A DNA stretch of 64,000 bases from JAWKSY01 sp041402125. GTDB lineage: Bacteria > Planctomycetota > GCA-002687715 > DRQF01. The position numbers and the translations under genes are program-made. Of this stretch, positions 52,272 to 61,516 are shown one piece after another. Each line of letters starts with the position of its first letter. The stretch's first letter is position 1. The stretch lies in the NCBI GenBank assembly GCA_041402125.1, contig JAWKSY010000019.1, forward strand, positions 1 through 64,000, given 5' to 3'. The notes under the pieces were generated by a model. That model saw only the letters and a list, made by a program, of their open reading frames with translations, searched no databases and had not been told where the DNA came from.

Positions 52272-53822
52272 TCACTTGGCGCCGAAGACGCGACCGTAGC
52301 GGTAGTAGACCTCGAGGCAGAGGGTCATGATCGCGGTCGAGTAGACGCGACCACCGTTCTCGCCCCAGGCGCCCTTCGGGTCCCACGAGCCGGTGAAGTT
52401 GTCGGCCTTGGCCCCCTCCTTCGCCCCGCGCTGGGTCTCGACGACCGCGGCCTCCATCGCCTTGTTCCAGGTGTCCCAGCGCGGACCGCTGACCTGGAAC
52501 ATCGCGAGGGTGCCGTAGTACCAGTAGTACATGTCGATCGAGCCCTTGGACTCGTCCCACTGCGGCAGCTTCTCGATGAGAAGGTCCGAGCCGGCCTTCA
52601 CCATCTTGTGCTCCTCGGGGTTCTGGCCCGCGAAGACGCGGCAGAGCATACCGACCGCGGTCAGCGACTCGACCTCGGCCGCCGGGAACTCCTCGGTCTT
52701 GCCGGTCTCACGCACCGGCAGGCCGCCGCGCGTGTTGTAGCCGGTCCGACCGGTGTCCTCGTCGGTCATGTCCTCGACCCAGGAGAGGGCCCACTCCATC
52801 GGCGCGTCGTCGACGGGGATGCCCGCCATCTTCGCCGACTTGAGCGCCATGACCATCCATCCCGTCACCGAGGTGTCGTTGTCGCCGTTCGCGATGCCGT
52901 AGCGCCAGGCCTTGTAGGGGTTCTGGCACTGCAGGACGAACTGGACGCCCTTCTTGGCCGGCTCGAGGAAGAGCGGGCTCTTCGTCAGGCCGTAGGCCTC
53001 GCACATGGCGAGCGTGGCGATCGAGTGGTTGTAGGTGAACTGCGAGGTCGTCTGGGGGCCGAAGCAGCCCTCGCCGTCCTGCTGATCCTTCAGCCACTTG
53101 AGGCCGTCGCGCACCGTCTTCTTGTAGGTACCGCTGCGGTGGGTCTCACCCGCGCCGAGGAAGGCGAGGAGCGCGAGACCGGAGACTCCGACGTCGTAGA
53201 GAGCGCCGCCCTTGCCGTCGCAGAGAGGACCCTTGGCCGCGTCGCCGTTCTTCATGAACTCGTCGCAGTCCCAGCTTCCGTCCTTGCTCTGGTGGTTGGC
53301 GAGCCACTCGAGGCCCTTGTCGACCGCCTGCTGACCGCGACGTCCGCGACCCTTGCGAGCGCGCTTGCGACCACCGCGACGACCACCGAACTTGCCGCCC
53401 GCGCCGCCACCGAGACCGATCGCGTCGTTGTTGGACGAGGCGTCCATCGGCTTGTCGTTGATCTCGTCCTCTTCGCCGCGGACTTCCTCGTACTCCTCGT
53501 TGGTCTCGTCCTCGTCGTGGTCGTCGACTTCCTCGTCGACCTCGACCGGATCCTCGACCAGCTCCTCGGGCTCCGGCTCCTCTTCCTCCGGCTCCTCCTC
53601 TTCCTCTTCCTCCTCCTCGATCGGCTCGTCGTCGAGGCGGGCCTCCGCCTGCGGCGGAACCTTCTTCGGCTCCTCGTTTCCGCTGAAGAGCCAGAGGATG
53701 AGTCCGAGCACGCCGTGGAGGAGGACGGAGAGGATGACCCAGGGGGTCCCCTTCATGACGTCCACCATCAGGTCGTTGAAGGACTCGCCTTCGAACTGCT
53801 GGCGATACATCTCGTAGGACAT
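52272..53822 (-). CDS. TonB-like-anchored cyclase-repeat protein, paralog 3
   Basis: An intact 516-residue protein. The transmembrane helix is WVILSVLLHGVLGLILWLF with S32 and H36. The linker is strongly acidic (runs of Glu at about 75-110) and ends in a Gly/Lys/Arg patch (GGKFGGRRGGRKRARKGRG). The toroid domain starts at about residue 180 (NHQSKDGSWDCDEF) and includes KDQQDGEGCFGP, QCQNPYKAWRYG, NGDNDTSVTGWM and YYWYYGTLAMFQVSG. TonB-like N termini of this kind usually couple to ExbB/ExbD; none are in the window. ATG 53822 has GGGAG seven bases ahead. Its 3' end and terminator are almost identical to those of paralog 2. Confidence 0.88.
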   Translation of the reverse strand: MSYEMYRQQFEGESFNDLMVDVMKGTPWVILSVLLHGVLGLILWLFSGNEEPKKVPPQAEARLDDEPIEEEEEEEEEPEEEEPEPEELVEDPVEVDEEVDDHDEDETNEEYEEVRGEEDEINDKPMDASSNNDAIGLGGGAGGKFGGRRGGRKRARKGRGRRGQQAVDKGLEWLANHQSKDGSWDCDEFMKNGDAAKGPLCDGKGGALYDVGVSGLALLAFLGAGETHRSGTYKKTVRDGLKWLKDQQDGEGCFGPQTTSQFTYNHSIATLAMCEAYGLTKSPLFLEPAKKGVQFVLQCQNPYKAWRYGIANGDNDTSVTGWMVMALKSAKMAGIPVDDAPMEWALSWVEDMTDEDTGRTGYNTRGGLPVRETGKTEEFPAAEVESLTAVGMLCRVFAGQNPEEHKMVKAGSDLLIEKLPQWDESKGSIDMYYWYYGTLAMFQVSGPRWDTWNKAMEAAVVETQRGAKEGAKADNFTGSWDPKGAWGENGGRVYSTAIMTLCLEVYYRYGRVFGAK

Positions 53823-54147
53823 GTGCCTACTCCCAGTAGGGCGGCCGGGCCGCCGGGGCCAAGGGAAGCGCCGCCCGGGTTCGACCCGTCGCACGACGTC
53901 GCTTCTCGAGCGATCGCGGGGAAACGGCGCGGCCGGTCCCCGGTTCGGAAAAATCCCTGCTCCCGCCCTTTCCGGGCGGAGGTCGCAAACCCCGATGCCA
54001 CCGTGGCTTGCGATGCGCGGACGCCACCCGGCCGGGCGGGTTCCGCGAGTCGGTCAGATTAGCGGTCGGCTCCCCCGCTGGCAAGCCTCGGCCAGTCGGC
54101 GGTTTGCGGCGGTTCGGGGGGGCCGTTCCGGGCCCCCCGGGGCCCCT
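53823..54147. other. Intergenic region upstream of paralog 3
   Basis: 325 bases without a gene that I can support. It should hold the promoter of paralog 3, and the surA-like terminator sits at its right end. No repeat-element core is visible here. Confidence 0.5.
54117..54138. terminator. Hairpin terminator after the surA-like gene
   Basis: An 8-base all-GC stem (GGGGGGCC/GGCCCCCC) with a 6-base loop, 10 bases past the stop of the minus-strand surA-like gene; it ends the dgt-rnc-mfd-surA operon. Confidence 0.55.
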
Positions 54148-55209
54148 TCAGCGGACCGACTGGGCCAGCTTGGCCGAGAGGCTCCGCTTGAGCTTCGCCG
54201 GCGTGATGTGGGACTTGTCGACGACGTCGAGAAGGACGCCCGCGATCGCCCGGTTGTACTTGATCCGCTGGACCTCCGCCTTCAGGTCGGGGAGGGCGTC
54301 CTCGAAGGAGCGGACGCGGGCGTTCTCGATCTCGGTGACCTCGACGAGCCAGAAGGACGAGACGTTCTCGATCGGGCCGATCACCGTCCCCGCCTTCCGG
54401 TTCTCCGGCTTGAAGATCTCCTCGACGATGGCGCTGGGCAGATCGGAGTTGTCGGCCTCGATCCAGCCGATGTCGCCCTGCTTCTCCGCGGAGGAGTGCT
54501 CGCTCGTCCGGGCCGCGATCACGCCGAAGTCGGCCCCCGTCTCGGTGACCTTGAGCCGGTCGGTGGAGATCGAGGAGCGGATGCTCCGCTTGTTCGCGGC
54601 CGAGGACCCGCGGAAGTAGCGCTGGATCACCCGGACCTTGCTGCGGTCCTTGAAGGTGAAATCCGAGTCCTTGCGCGACTTGTAGAAGCTCCGCAGCTCG
54701 TTGGGCGTGACCGTGATGTCGAAGAGGGGGCGGAGGTTCCGCCCCAGGCTCTTCACCCCGCCGCCCGAGCCCGCCAGGACGCGAAGCCAGGCGCCCGCCT
54801 CCTGCTGCCGCCGGAAGTCCTCGATGTACTCCTTCTCGCTCAGACCGCGATCCTGCAGGAACTGGCGGAATCCCTCCTCGCCTCCGCGCACCTCGATGAG
54901 GCGGTTGAGCGAGTTCTGGATGTCCTCCGGCCTCAGCGAGATGCCGGCCTTCTCGGAGGCCTCGCCCTTGAGGATCTCGAGGACGAGGACCTCGAGGCGG
55001 GCCTCGAACTCCTTCTTCGCCTCGGAGAGCGGGATGTCGTCGAGGTTGATCCCCTTCGCGTCGAAGTCCTTCAGGACGTCGTAGCGGGTGACCACCTTGT
55101 CGTTGACGACGGCCTCGATCTGGTTCGTGCGGTCGAACTGGGCCGCGAGCGAGGGCGCGAGTGCCCCCAGCGCGACGACGACGGCGGTGACGATCATGGA
55201 GCGCGACAT
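54148..55209 (-). CDS. SurA-like periplasmic peptidyl-prolyl isomerase
   Basis: A 353-residue exported protein: signal MIVTAVVVALGALAPSLAAQ, a SurA_N-type helical chaperone domain (about 25-160: IEAVVNDKVVTRYDVLKDFD, SLRPEDIQNSLNRLIEVRGG) and one parvulin-like rotamase region (about 240-320: FGVIAARTSEHSSAEKQGDI, then IGPIENVSSFWLVEVTEIEN). It should help fold outer-membrane or secreted proteins. ATG 55209 is eight bases after GGAGGGA. An alternative ATG at 55260 would overlap the mfd stop as ATGA but lengthens the signal. Last gene of a tightly packed operon. Confidence 0.87.
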   Translation of the reverse strand: MSRSMIVTAVVVALGALAPSLAAQFDRTNQIEAVVNDKVVTRYDVLKDFDAKGINLDDIPLSEAKKEFEARLEVLVLEILKGEASEKAGISLRPEDIQNSLNRLIEVRGGEEGFRQFLQDRGLSEKEYIEDFRRQQEAGAWLRVLAGSGGGVKSLGRNLRPLFDITVTPNELRSFYKSRKDSDFTFKDRSKVRVIQRYFRGSSAANKRSIRSSISTDRLKVTETGADFGVIAARTSEHSSAEKQGDIGWIEADNSDLPSAIVEEIFKPENRKAGTVIGPIENVSSFWLVEVTEIENARVRSFEDALPDLKAEVQRIKYNRAIAGVLLDVVDKSHITPAKLKRSLSAKLAQSVR

Positions 55210-55256
55210 CGGCATTCCCTCCGAGGCCCCGATCCTACCAAGCCCCGGGCCCGGAC

Positions 55257-58200
55257 TCATGCCGGGGGTCGACCCGCGCCAGCCCCGCGCCGCCGGCCGC
55301 CCCGCCGTCGCGGCGGGAGCGGGCGCTCGGGGACGAGGGCGGCCTCGAGGAGCGCGAGGAGCCCGCCCGGACTCTCGATCGGCCCGCGCGGGACGAGAAG
55401 GAGGTCGCGATCCTGGATCACGCGGGCCTCGGCCCCGGTGACGGCGGCCCGGCGGCGCGCGTCCTTCAGGTCACGCGGCCGCACGAGGACGCCGTTCTCG
55501 GTGAGCGCGATCCGGTGGAGCCCGATCTCCTCCGCGAGGGCCCGGATCCGGCAGACCTCGACGAAGTCCAGCGCGAGCCGGGGCGGCGCCCCGAAGCGAT
55601 CCCGCATCTCGTCGAGGATCTCCGTGAACTCCTCCGGGCGCTTCGCCCGCCCGAGCTTGCGGTAGAGCTCGAGCTTCACCTTGGGCTCGGCGACGTAGTC
55701 CTTCGGAAGGTAGGCCTCGAAGTCGAAGTCGAGCGCGACCTCGTCGGGCAGGACGAAACGCTCGTGCTTCAGCTTGCGCACCGCCTGCTCGAGCAGGCGG
55801 CAGTACATGTCGTAGCCGACGGCCGCGATGTGGCCGTGCTGCTCCGCCCCGAGGATGTTGCCGGCTCCCCGGATCTCGAGGTCGCGCATCGCGATGCGGA
55901 AGCCGCTGCCGAGCTCGTCGAACTCCTCGATCGCGCGCAGTCGCTTCTCGGCGTCGTTCGTGAGGATCACGTCGGGCCGCACGAGCAGGTACGCGTAGGC
56001 TTTCTCCCGCTGCCGCCCCACCCGACCGCGGAGCTGGTGCAGATCGGCGAGGCCGTACATGTCGGGCCGGTCGATGAAGATCGTGTTCGCGTTCGGGATG
56101 TCGATCCCCGACTCGATGATCGTCGTCGCGAGGAGGAGATCCGCCTCGCGGCGCACGAAGGCGATGAGGTTCTGCTCGATCTCCTCCGGCTTCATCTGGC
56201 CGTGGATCACGATGGAGCGGGCCTCGGGCGCGATGGCCGCGAGCTCCTTGCGGATCCGTTCGATCGACTTCACGCGGTTGTGGACGAAGAAGCACTGCCC
56301 CTGGCGCTCGAGCTCGTGCAGGACGGCGCCCCGCACCAGATCCTCCGAGAAGCGGACGATCTTCGTCTGGACCGGCTGACGACCGCGCGGCGGCTGGGTG
56401 AGCGAGCTGATGTCGCGGATGCCGAGCAGCGAGAGGTGCAGCGTCCGCGGGATCGGCGTCGCGGTGAGGGTCAGGATGTCCACCGTCCGGCGCAGCGAGC
56501 GCAGGCGCTCCTTGTGGGCGACGCCGAAGCGCTGCTCCTCGTCGATCACGACGAGGCCGAGGTCCCGGAAGACGACGTCCTTCGAGAGCAGCCGGTGGGT
56601 GCCGATGACGATGTCGACCGCGCCCTCGACGACGCCGACGACGATCTCGTCCTGCTCCCGCTTCGTCCGGAAGCGCGTGAGGGCCTCGATCCGCACCGGG
56701 AAGTCGCTCATCCGCTCGCGGAAGGTCGTCAGGTGCTGCTCGGCGAGGACGGTCGTCGGGACCATGATCGCGGTCTGCCGCCCCGACATGGCCGCCTTGA
56801 AGGCCGCCCGCATCGCGACCTCGGTCTTCCCGTAGCCGACGTCGCCGCAGAGGAGCCGATCCATCGGCCGCGGCGACTCCATGTCGGTGCGGATCGCCTC
56901 GATCGCGGAGAGCTGGTCCGGCGTCTCCTCGTAGGGGAAGCAGGCCTCGAACTCGTGCTGCCAGGGCGTGTCGGGCGGGAAGGCGTGGCCCTCTCCCTTC
57001 TCTCGCGCGGCCTGGGTCTCGAGCATCTCCGCCGCGAGATCGGCGACGGCGCGGAAGACCTCCTCCTTCTTGCGCGACCAGGAGCGCCCGCCCACCTTCG
57101 CGAGCCGCGGGCCCTCGTCGCCCTTCGCCCCGATGTACTTCTGGACGAGATCCGCCTTCGAGACCGGGACGTAGAGGAGCACGTCGTCCCGGTACTCGAG
57201 CAGCATGAACTCCTGCGTCTCGCCGGCCTTCTCGACCTGCTGCATCCCCACGAAGCGGCCGATGCCGTGCGCGGCGTGGACGACGTAGTCGCCCTCGGCG
57301 AGGTCGACGAAGTCGTCGATGGGACGCCCCACCCGCGCCTCCGCCGGCGCGCTGCGGGCGCGGCGCTCGAAGCGGACGTCGAAGAGTTCGCGGTGGTTGA
57401 CGGCGACGACGCCGGCGGCGAGGTGGCGGAAGCCGCGATGGAAGGAGCCGACCTCGCTGCGGATCGGCCGCGCGCGGAGCGAGGTCGCGAGGAGCTCGCC
57501 GGCCTCCTCGTCCACCGCCCGCCAGAAGCGATCGCGTTCGGCCTCGGTGGCGAAGGCCACCAGCACCCGGCGGTCGTTCCCGCTCAGGAGATCGAGGGTG
57601 GCGATCGCCCCCTTCATGTCGCGGCCCTGGGCCTCGATGCCGCCCACGGGGAGATCGCGGCCCGCGGCCGGATCCACCGGCAGGCGCTCCAGGTGCAGCG
57701 GCGCCCGCGCGAGGAACTCCGCGAGCTCCGCCTCCTCGAACTCCCGCCCCTCGAGGCGACGGTGCTCGCGGACGCGGTCCGCCGCCACCTCCACGTCGGC
57801 GTGGTCGCGGAGCATGACCGGCTGGTCGGCCGGCAGGGAGAGGAAGAGCGGCGGGCCCTCGTCGTCGGCGTCGCGCGGGGCGACGCAGAGGCGCAGCCGG
57901 GTGTGCGGCGCGAGCGAGCGCTGGCTCTCGAGATCGAAGCTGCGGATCGACTCGACCTCGTCCCCGAAGAGCTCGATGCGCACCGGGTGCGCCGAGAGCA
58001 GGTCGAAGACGTCGATGATCCCGCCCCGCACCGCGAACTGCCCCGGCCGCTCGACGAGCGGCGCCCGCTCGAAGCCGGCGCGGGAGAGCGCGGCGGCCAG
58101 CTCGTCGCGATCACGCGACTCGCCCGTCGCGACGGTGAGGGTCGCGTTCTCGACCGCCTCCGGATCGAGGATGCCGTCGGTCAGGGCGACGAGCCCCGCC

Positions 58201-58580
58201 ACGACCAGCCTCGGCCCCCGCATCCCGAGCTCGGCCAGGACCTCGAGGCGACGCCCCGCGACCGAACGATCCGCCACCTGGCGGAAGCCCGTCTCGTCGA
58301 CCGTGGGCAGGTAGGAGACCTCGAGGCCCGGCGCGAGCCAGGCCAGATCCTCGGCCAGCCCCTGCGCTTCACCCGGGCTCGCGGTGACGAGCAGCCAGGG
58401 GCGGTCGGCCTCGCGGGCGATCGCCGCCGCGGCGAGCCCCGCGGCCGAGCCGACGAGGTTGCCGAGCTCGCGCGGCGCGGACGCGCCGGAATCCGGCACG
58501 ACCGACGTGAAGAGCTCGAGGAGCCCCTCCGGCTTCGGTCCGCGCGAGCGCGCGGTCTTGCCCTCCCCCGCCGGACTCAT
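55257..58580 (-). CDS. mfd: Transcription-repair coupling factor Mfd
   Basis: A 1107-residue translocase that removes stalled RNA polymerase and recruits UvrA. In order: a UvrB-homology region (about 20-440), the CarD-like RNA-polymerase-interaction domain (about 455-530; LAEGDYVVHAAHGIGRFVGM), the RecG-like helicase motor with Walker A LLCGDVGYGKTEVAM, DEEQ box VVIDEEQRFGV, TATPIPRTL and QLRGRVGRQREKAYAYLL, and the TRCF C-terminal domain. The end is Arg/Gly-rich. ATG 58580 overlaps the rnc stop by 4 bases. The open frame continues upstream, but only as antisense-like sequence inside rnc. Confidence 0.96.
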   Translation of the reverse strand: MSPAGEGKTARSRGPKPEGLLELFTSVVPDSGASAPRELGNLVGSAAGLAAAAIAREADRPWLLVTASPGEAQGLAEDLAWLAPGLEVSYLPTVDETGFRQVADRSVAGRRLEVLAELGMRGPRLVVAGLVALTDGILDPEAVENATLTVATGESRDRDELAAALSRAGFERAPLVERPGQFAVRGGIIDVFDLLSAHPVRIELFGDEVESIRSFDLESQRSLAPHTRLRLCVAPRDADDEGPPLFLSLPADQPVMLRDHADVEVAADRVREHRRLEGREFEEAELAEFLARAPLHLERLPVDPAAGRDLPVGGIEAQGRDMKGAIATLDLLSGNDRRVLVAFATEAERDRFWRAVDEEAGELLATSLRARPIRSEVGSFHRGFRHLAAGVVAVNHRELFDVRFERRARSAPAEARVGRPIDDFVDLAEGDYVVHAAHGIGRFVGMQQVEKAGETQEFMLLEYRDDVLLYVPVSKADLVQKYIGAKGDEGPRLAKVGGRSWSRKKEEVFRAVADLAAEMLETQAAREKGEGHAFPPDTPWQHEFEACFPYEETPDQLSAIEAIRTDMESPRPMDRLLCGDVGYGKTEVAMRAAFKAAMSGRQTAIMVPTTVLAEQHLTTFRERMSDFPVRIEALTRFRTKREQDEIVVGVVEGAVDIVIGTHRLLSKDVVFRDLGLVVIDEEQRFGVAHKERLRSLRRTVDILTLTATPIPRTLHLSLLGIRDISSLTQPPRGRQPVQTKIVRFSEDLVRGAVLHELERQGQCFFVHNRVKSIERIRKELAAIAPEARSIVIHGQMKPEEIEQNLIAFVRREADLLLATTIIESGIDIPNANTIFIDRPDMYGLADLHQLRGRVGRQREKAYAYLLVRPDVILTNDAEKRLRAIEEFDELGSGFRIAMRDLEIRGAGNILGAEQHGHIAAVGYDMYCRLLEQAVRKLKHERFVLPDEVALDFDFEAYLPKDYVAEPKVKLELYRKLGRAKRPEEFTEILDEMRDRFGAPPRLALDFVEVCRIRALAEEIGLHRIALTENGVLVRPRDLKDARRRAAVTGAEARVIQDRDLLLVPRGPIESPGGLLALLEAALVPERPLPPRRRGGRRRGAGAGRPPA

Positions 58581-59275
58581 CCCTGCTCCTCCTCCGCGAG
58601 CGCCTCGAGCGCCCGCTGCGCGGCCGCGCGCTGGGCCGCGCGCTTGCTCGTCCCCTGCGCGGTCGCGACGACGCGCCCGTGGATCTTCACCGAGACGGTG
58701 AAGACCTGCTCGTGATCGGGTCCCTCGATCTCCTCGACGACGTAGACCGGAGTGCTGCCGTCGATCGCCTGCACCCGCTCGCCGAGCCGGGACTTCGGAT
58801 CCGGCTCCGGGCGATGCCGGGCGATCTCCCGCAACGCCGCGCCGAAGTGGCGGTTCACGAAGGTGCGCGCCGCGCGCACGCCGGCGTCGCGGTAGACCGC
58901 GGCGATGAGCGCCTCGACGGCGTTGGCGAGGATCGAGTCGCGGATGTCGTTCCGGTCGCGGAAGGTCCGCCCGACGATCACGAAGTCCTCGAGTCCGAGC
59001 GCCTTCGCGACGCGCAGGAGGCCGGCCCGCGAGACGAGCCGCGCCCGCGCCCGCGTCAGCTCGCCCTCGCTCCAGTCGCGAGCGAGCGCGAAGAGGCAAT
59101 CGCTGACGAAGAAGCCGAGCAGCGAGTCCCCCAGGAACTCCAGCCGCTCGTTGCAGGGCTGCTCCTCGCTGCGGGCCGAGGCGTGAGTGAGGGCCTCGAC
59201 GAGGTGGCCGCGATCGCGGAAGGCGTGCCCGAGGCGTTCCTCGCAGCGCGCGAGCCCGTCGTCGTCGAGGGTCAT
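58577..59275 (-). CDS. rnc: Ribonuclease III
   Basis: A 232-residue double-strand-specific RNase. The catalytic signature NERLEFLGDSLLGFF and the second acidic motif ANAVEALIAAVYRDAG are intact, and a dsRNA-binding domain occupies about 160-225 (TPVYVVEEIEGPDHEQVF, AAQRAAAQRALEAL). It processes rRNA and structured mRNAs. ATG 59275 overlaps the dGTPase stop by 4 bases, and its stop overlaps the mfd start by 4, so the three are translationally coupled. Confidence 0.95.
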   Translation of the reverse strand: MTLDDDGLARCEERLGHAFRDRGHLVEALTHASARSEEQPCNERLEFLGDSLLGFFVSDCLFALARDWSEGELTRARARLVSRAGLLRVAKALGLEDFVIVGRTFRDRNDIRDSILANAVEALIAAVYRDAGVRAARTFVNRHFGAALREIARHRPEPDPKSRLGERVQAIDGSTPVYVVEEIEGPDHEQVFTVSVKIHGRVVATAQGTSKRAAQRAAAQRALEALAEEEQG

Positions 59276-60432
59276 CCTTCCTCCGCCGCGGCGAGCAGTC
59301 GCTCGTATTCGGCCTGGGCGTAGGAGTCGGTCATGCCCGCGATGTAGTCGGCGACGGTGCGCTCGAGCCCCGCGCGCTCGATGCGCTTCACGAAGGTCTC
59401 GGGCATCCGCGAGGGCATGGCGACGAAGGCGCCGAAGAGCCCCTCGATGATGATCCGCGCGCGGCGACGCATCCGCTGAACCTCGGGGTGGGTGTAGAAG
59501 CGCTCGTAGAGGAACCCGCGCAGCTCGTGCTCGGCGCGACGGAGATCCTCGGAGAAGCCGACGAGGGGTTCGACCGTCGCGCGGCAGTCCTCGGGCCGCG
59601 TGATGTTCCCCTCGGTGATGCGACGGCGCGTCTCGGTGACGAGGTCGGCCACCATCATGTTGATGAGCTCGGCGACGCCCTTCTTCTCGCGCATGCGGCC
59701 GGTGACGCCGGGAAAACGGCGGTCGAGCCGTTCCTCGATGCGGCTCCAGATCGAGAGGCGCTCGACGTCCTCGCGGCGCAGGAGCCCCGCCTTCAGGCCG
59801 TCGTCCAGGTCGTGGCTGTTGTAGGCGATGCCGTCGCACACGTCGACGATCTGCGCCTCGAGCAGCGGCCCCTCCTCGGGGTGGTAGTCGGCGTAGGCCT
59901 CGCCGCGGAAGGGACGGTGGTGCTTGAGGATGGACTCGCGCACCTCGTAGGTGAGGTTCAGGCCCGGGAAGCCGGGGTAGCGCTCCTCGAGCGAGTCCAG
60001 CAGGCGCAGCGCCTGCTGGTTGTGCTCGAAGCCGCCGTGGTCGCGCATGACGCGCTCGAGCACGTCGCCGCCGCTGTGCCCGAAGGGCGCGTGGCCGAGG
60101 TCGTGCGCGAGGGCGACGGCCTCGGTGAGGTCCTCGTTGAGGCCGAGGATCCGCGCGATCGAGCGCGAGATCTGCGCCACCTCGATCGTGTGGGTGAGTC
60201 GGGTGCGGTAGTGGTCGCCGGTGCGGCTGACGAAGACCTGCGTCTTGCTCTCGAGGCGGCGGAAGGCGTTGGTGTGGATGATGCGGTCGCGGTCCCGCTG
60301 GAAGTCGGTCCGCCAGCGGTCGGGAGGCTCGGGATGCCGACGGCCGCGGCTGTCCGCGGCGGCCATGGCGAAGGACGCGAGCGTGGCGCGTTCCCGCGCC
60401 TCGACGTCCTCTCTCTCGACGAATTCCCGCAT
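59272..60432 (-). CDS. dgt: HD-domain dGTPase-family protein
   Basis: A 386-residue metal-dependent phosphohydrolase, dGTP triphosphohydrolase type. The HD metal ligands are in TRLTHTIEVAQISRSIAR and ALAHDLGHAPFGHSGGD, followed by GGFEHNQQALRLLD and DVCDGIAYNSHDLDDG, all typical of the family. It lowers dGTP or other dNTP pools. ATG 60432 has GGAGGGACGGGG before it; an ATG at 60459 is less well placed. First gene of dgt-rnc-mfd-surA; divergent from the ppx-like gene with 102 bases between. Confidence 0.92.
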   Translation of the reverse strand: MREFVEREDVEARERATLASFAMAAADSRGRRHPEPPDRWRTDFQRDRDRIIHTNAFRRLESKTQVFVSRTGDHYRTRLTHTIEVAQISRSIARILGLNEDLTEAVALAHDLGHAPFGHSGGDVLERVMRDHGGFEHNQQALRLLDSLEERYPGFPGLNLTYEVRESILKHHRPFRGEAYADYHPEEGPLLEAQIVDVCDGIAYNSHDLDDGLKAGLLRREDVERLSIWSRIEERLDRRFPGVTGRMREKKGVAELINMMVADLVTETRRRITEGNITRPEDCRATVEPLVGFSEDLRRAEHELRGFLYERFYTHPEVQRMRRRARIIIEGLFGAFVAMPSRMPETFVKRIERAGLERTVADYIAGMTDSYAQAEYERLLAAAEEG

Positions 60433-60534
60433 TCCCCGTCCCTCCGGTTCGGCGCCCATGCTACCACCTCGGACGGAGGCACAAGCCCCGCCGGACCGGC
60501 GATTCCGCCGCTCCGGAAGGCCCCGAGGATCGCC

Positions 60535-61515
60535 ATGGAAACCGCGCTCGAAGCCGTCGTCGACATCGGCAGCAGCACGATCAAGTACGCGATCTACGCC
60601 CGGGAGTCGGGGACCTGGCTCCTCCGTCGCGAGGCCGACGAGGTCGCCACCGACCTCGGCCGGGGCCTCGTCCCCGGCGGCGCTTTCGCGCCGGAGGCCC
60701 GCCGGAACTCCCTGCGGGGACTCGCCGCGATGAGCTCCGAGATCGACGCCGCCGGCGCCCGGGTCGCGATCGTCGTCGCCACCGAGGCCACCCGCCGCGC
60801 CGCCGACGGCGCCGACTTCCTCGCCGAGGTCGGCCGGATCTTCGGCCCGGACGCCCCGGTCCGCCTCGTCGACGGGGACACCGAGGCCTACTGGGGGCTC
60901 CGCTCGGCCGAGGTCGGCCTGCCCGGCCTCCCCGCTCCGCTGCTCTCGATCGACCCCGGCGGCTCGAGCACGGACGTCGCCACCCGCGAACGACCCGGCG
61001 GCCCGGCCGGGGTGAGGAGCTTTCCCTTCGGCATGAACCACCTCATGGCCATCGCCCCGCCCGAGGCCGACGAGGGACGTCTGGACGCGGCCCGGATCGA
61101 GGCGCTTCGCGCCTTCCTCGACGAGCGCGCCCGGGAGATCGCCGAGTTCACCGGCCCCGCCGGCGCCCGTCCCGTCGTCGGCACGAGCGGCGCCATCCTC
61201 GCCCTCGGCACCGTCGCCGCCGGCTGCCCCGAGGGTTCCCGCGAGGCCCGCGCCCGCGCCGCGCACGGCCGCCGGGTGACCCGGGCCGAGATCGAGGCGC
61301 TCATCGCGGAGACCGCGCCGCTGACCTCCGCGGCGCGCCGCGCCCGCCACCCGAGCCTCACCCCGGTGCGCTCCGCGATCTTCGTCCAGGGAGCGATCGC
61401 CTGGGAGCGCCTGCTCGACCGCCTCGAGGCGGACTCGGCGATCGTCAACGGCTGGGGGATGAAGCTGGGCGCGCTCGTCGAGGGCGGCGCGCCCTTCCGG
61501 GCCGGGCCCGAGTAG
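60535..61515 (+). CDS. Exopolyphosphatase/GppA-family phosphatase
   Basis: A 326-residue ASKHA-fold enzyme. The phosphate-1 loop AVVDIGSSTIKYAIYA is at the N terminus, ATEATRRAADGADFL follows, and the second phosphate loop is LSIDPGGSSTDVA. VVGTSGAILALGTVAAG and the C-terminal GWGMKLGALVEG complete the family pattern. It probably hydrolyses polyphosphate or pppGpp; length fits the short Ppx/GppA forms without a C-terminal HD domain. Start ATG 60535. Its stop (61513-61515) is one base from the stop of the convergent smpB. Confidence 0.9.
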   Translation: METALEAVVDIGSSTIKYAIYARESGTWLLRREADEVATDLGRGLVPGGAFAPEARRNSLRGLAAMSSEIDAAGARVAIVVATEATRRAADGADFLAEVGRIFGPDAPVRLVDGDTEAYWGLRSAEVGLPGLPAPLLSIDPGGSSTDVATRERPGGPAGVRSFPFGMNHLMAIAPPEADEGRLDAARIEALRAFLDERAREIAEFTGPAGARPVVGTSGAILALGTVAAGCPEGSREARARAAHGRRVTRAEIEALIAETAPLTSAARRARHPSLTPVRSAIFVQGAIAWERLLDRLEADSAIVNGWGMKLGALVEGGAPFRAGPE

Positions 61516-61516
61516 A

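Noticed and set aside
48308..53822. Hopanoid or terpene cyclases
   Set aside because: The DxDDTA catalytic motif is incomplete and the N-terminal TonB-like anchor is not found in squalene-hopene cyclases.
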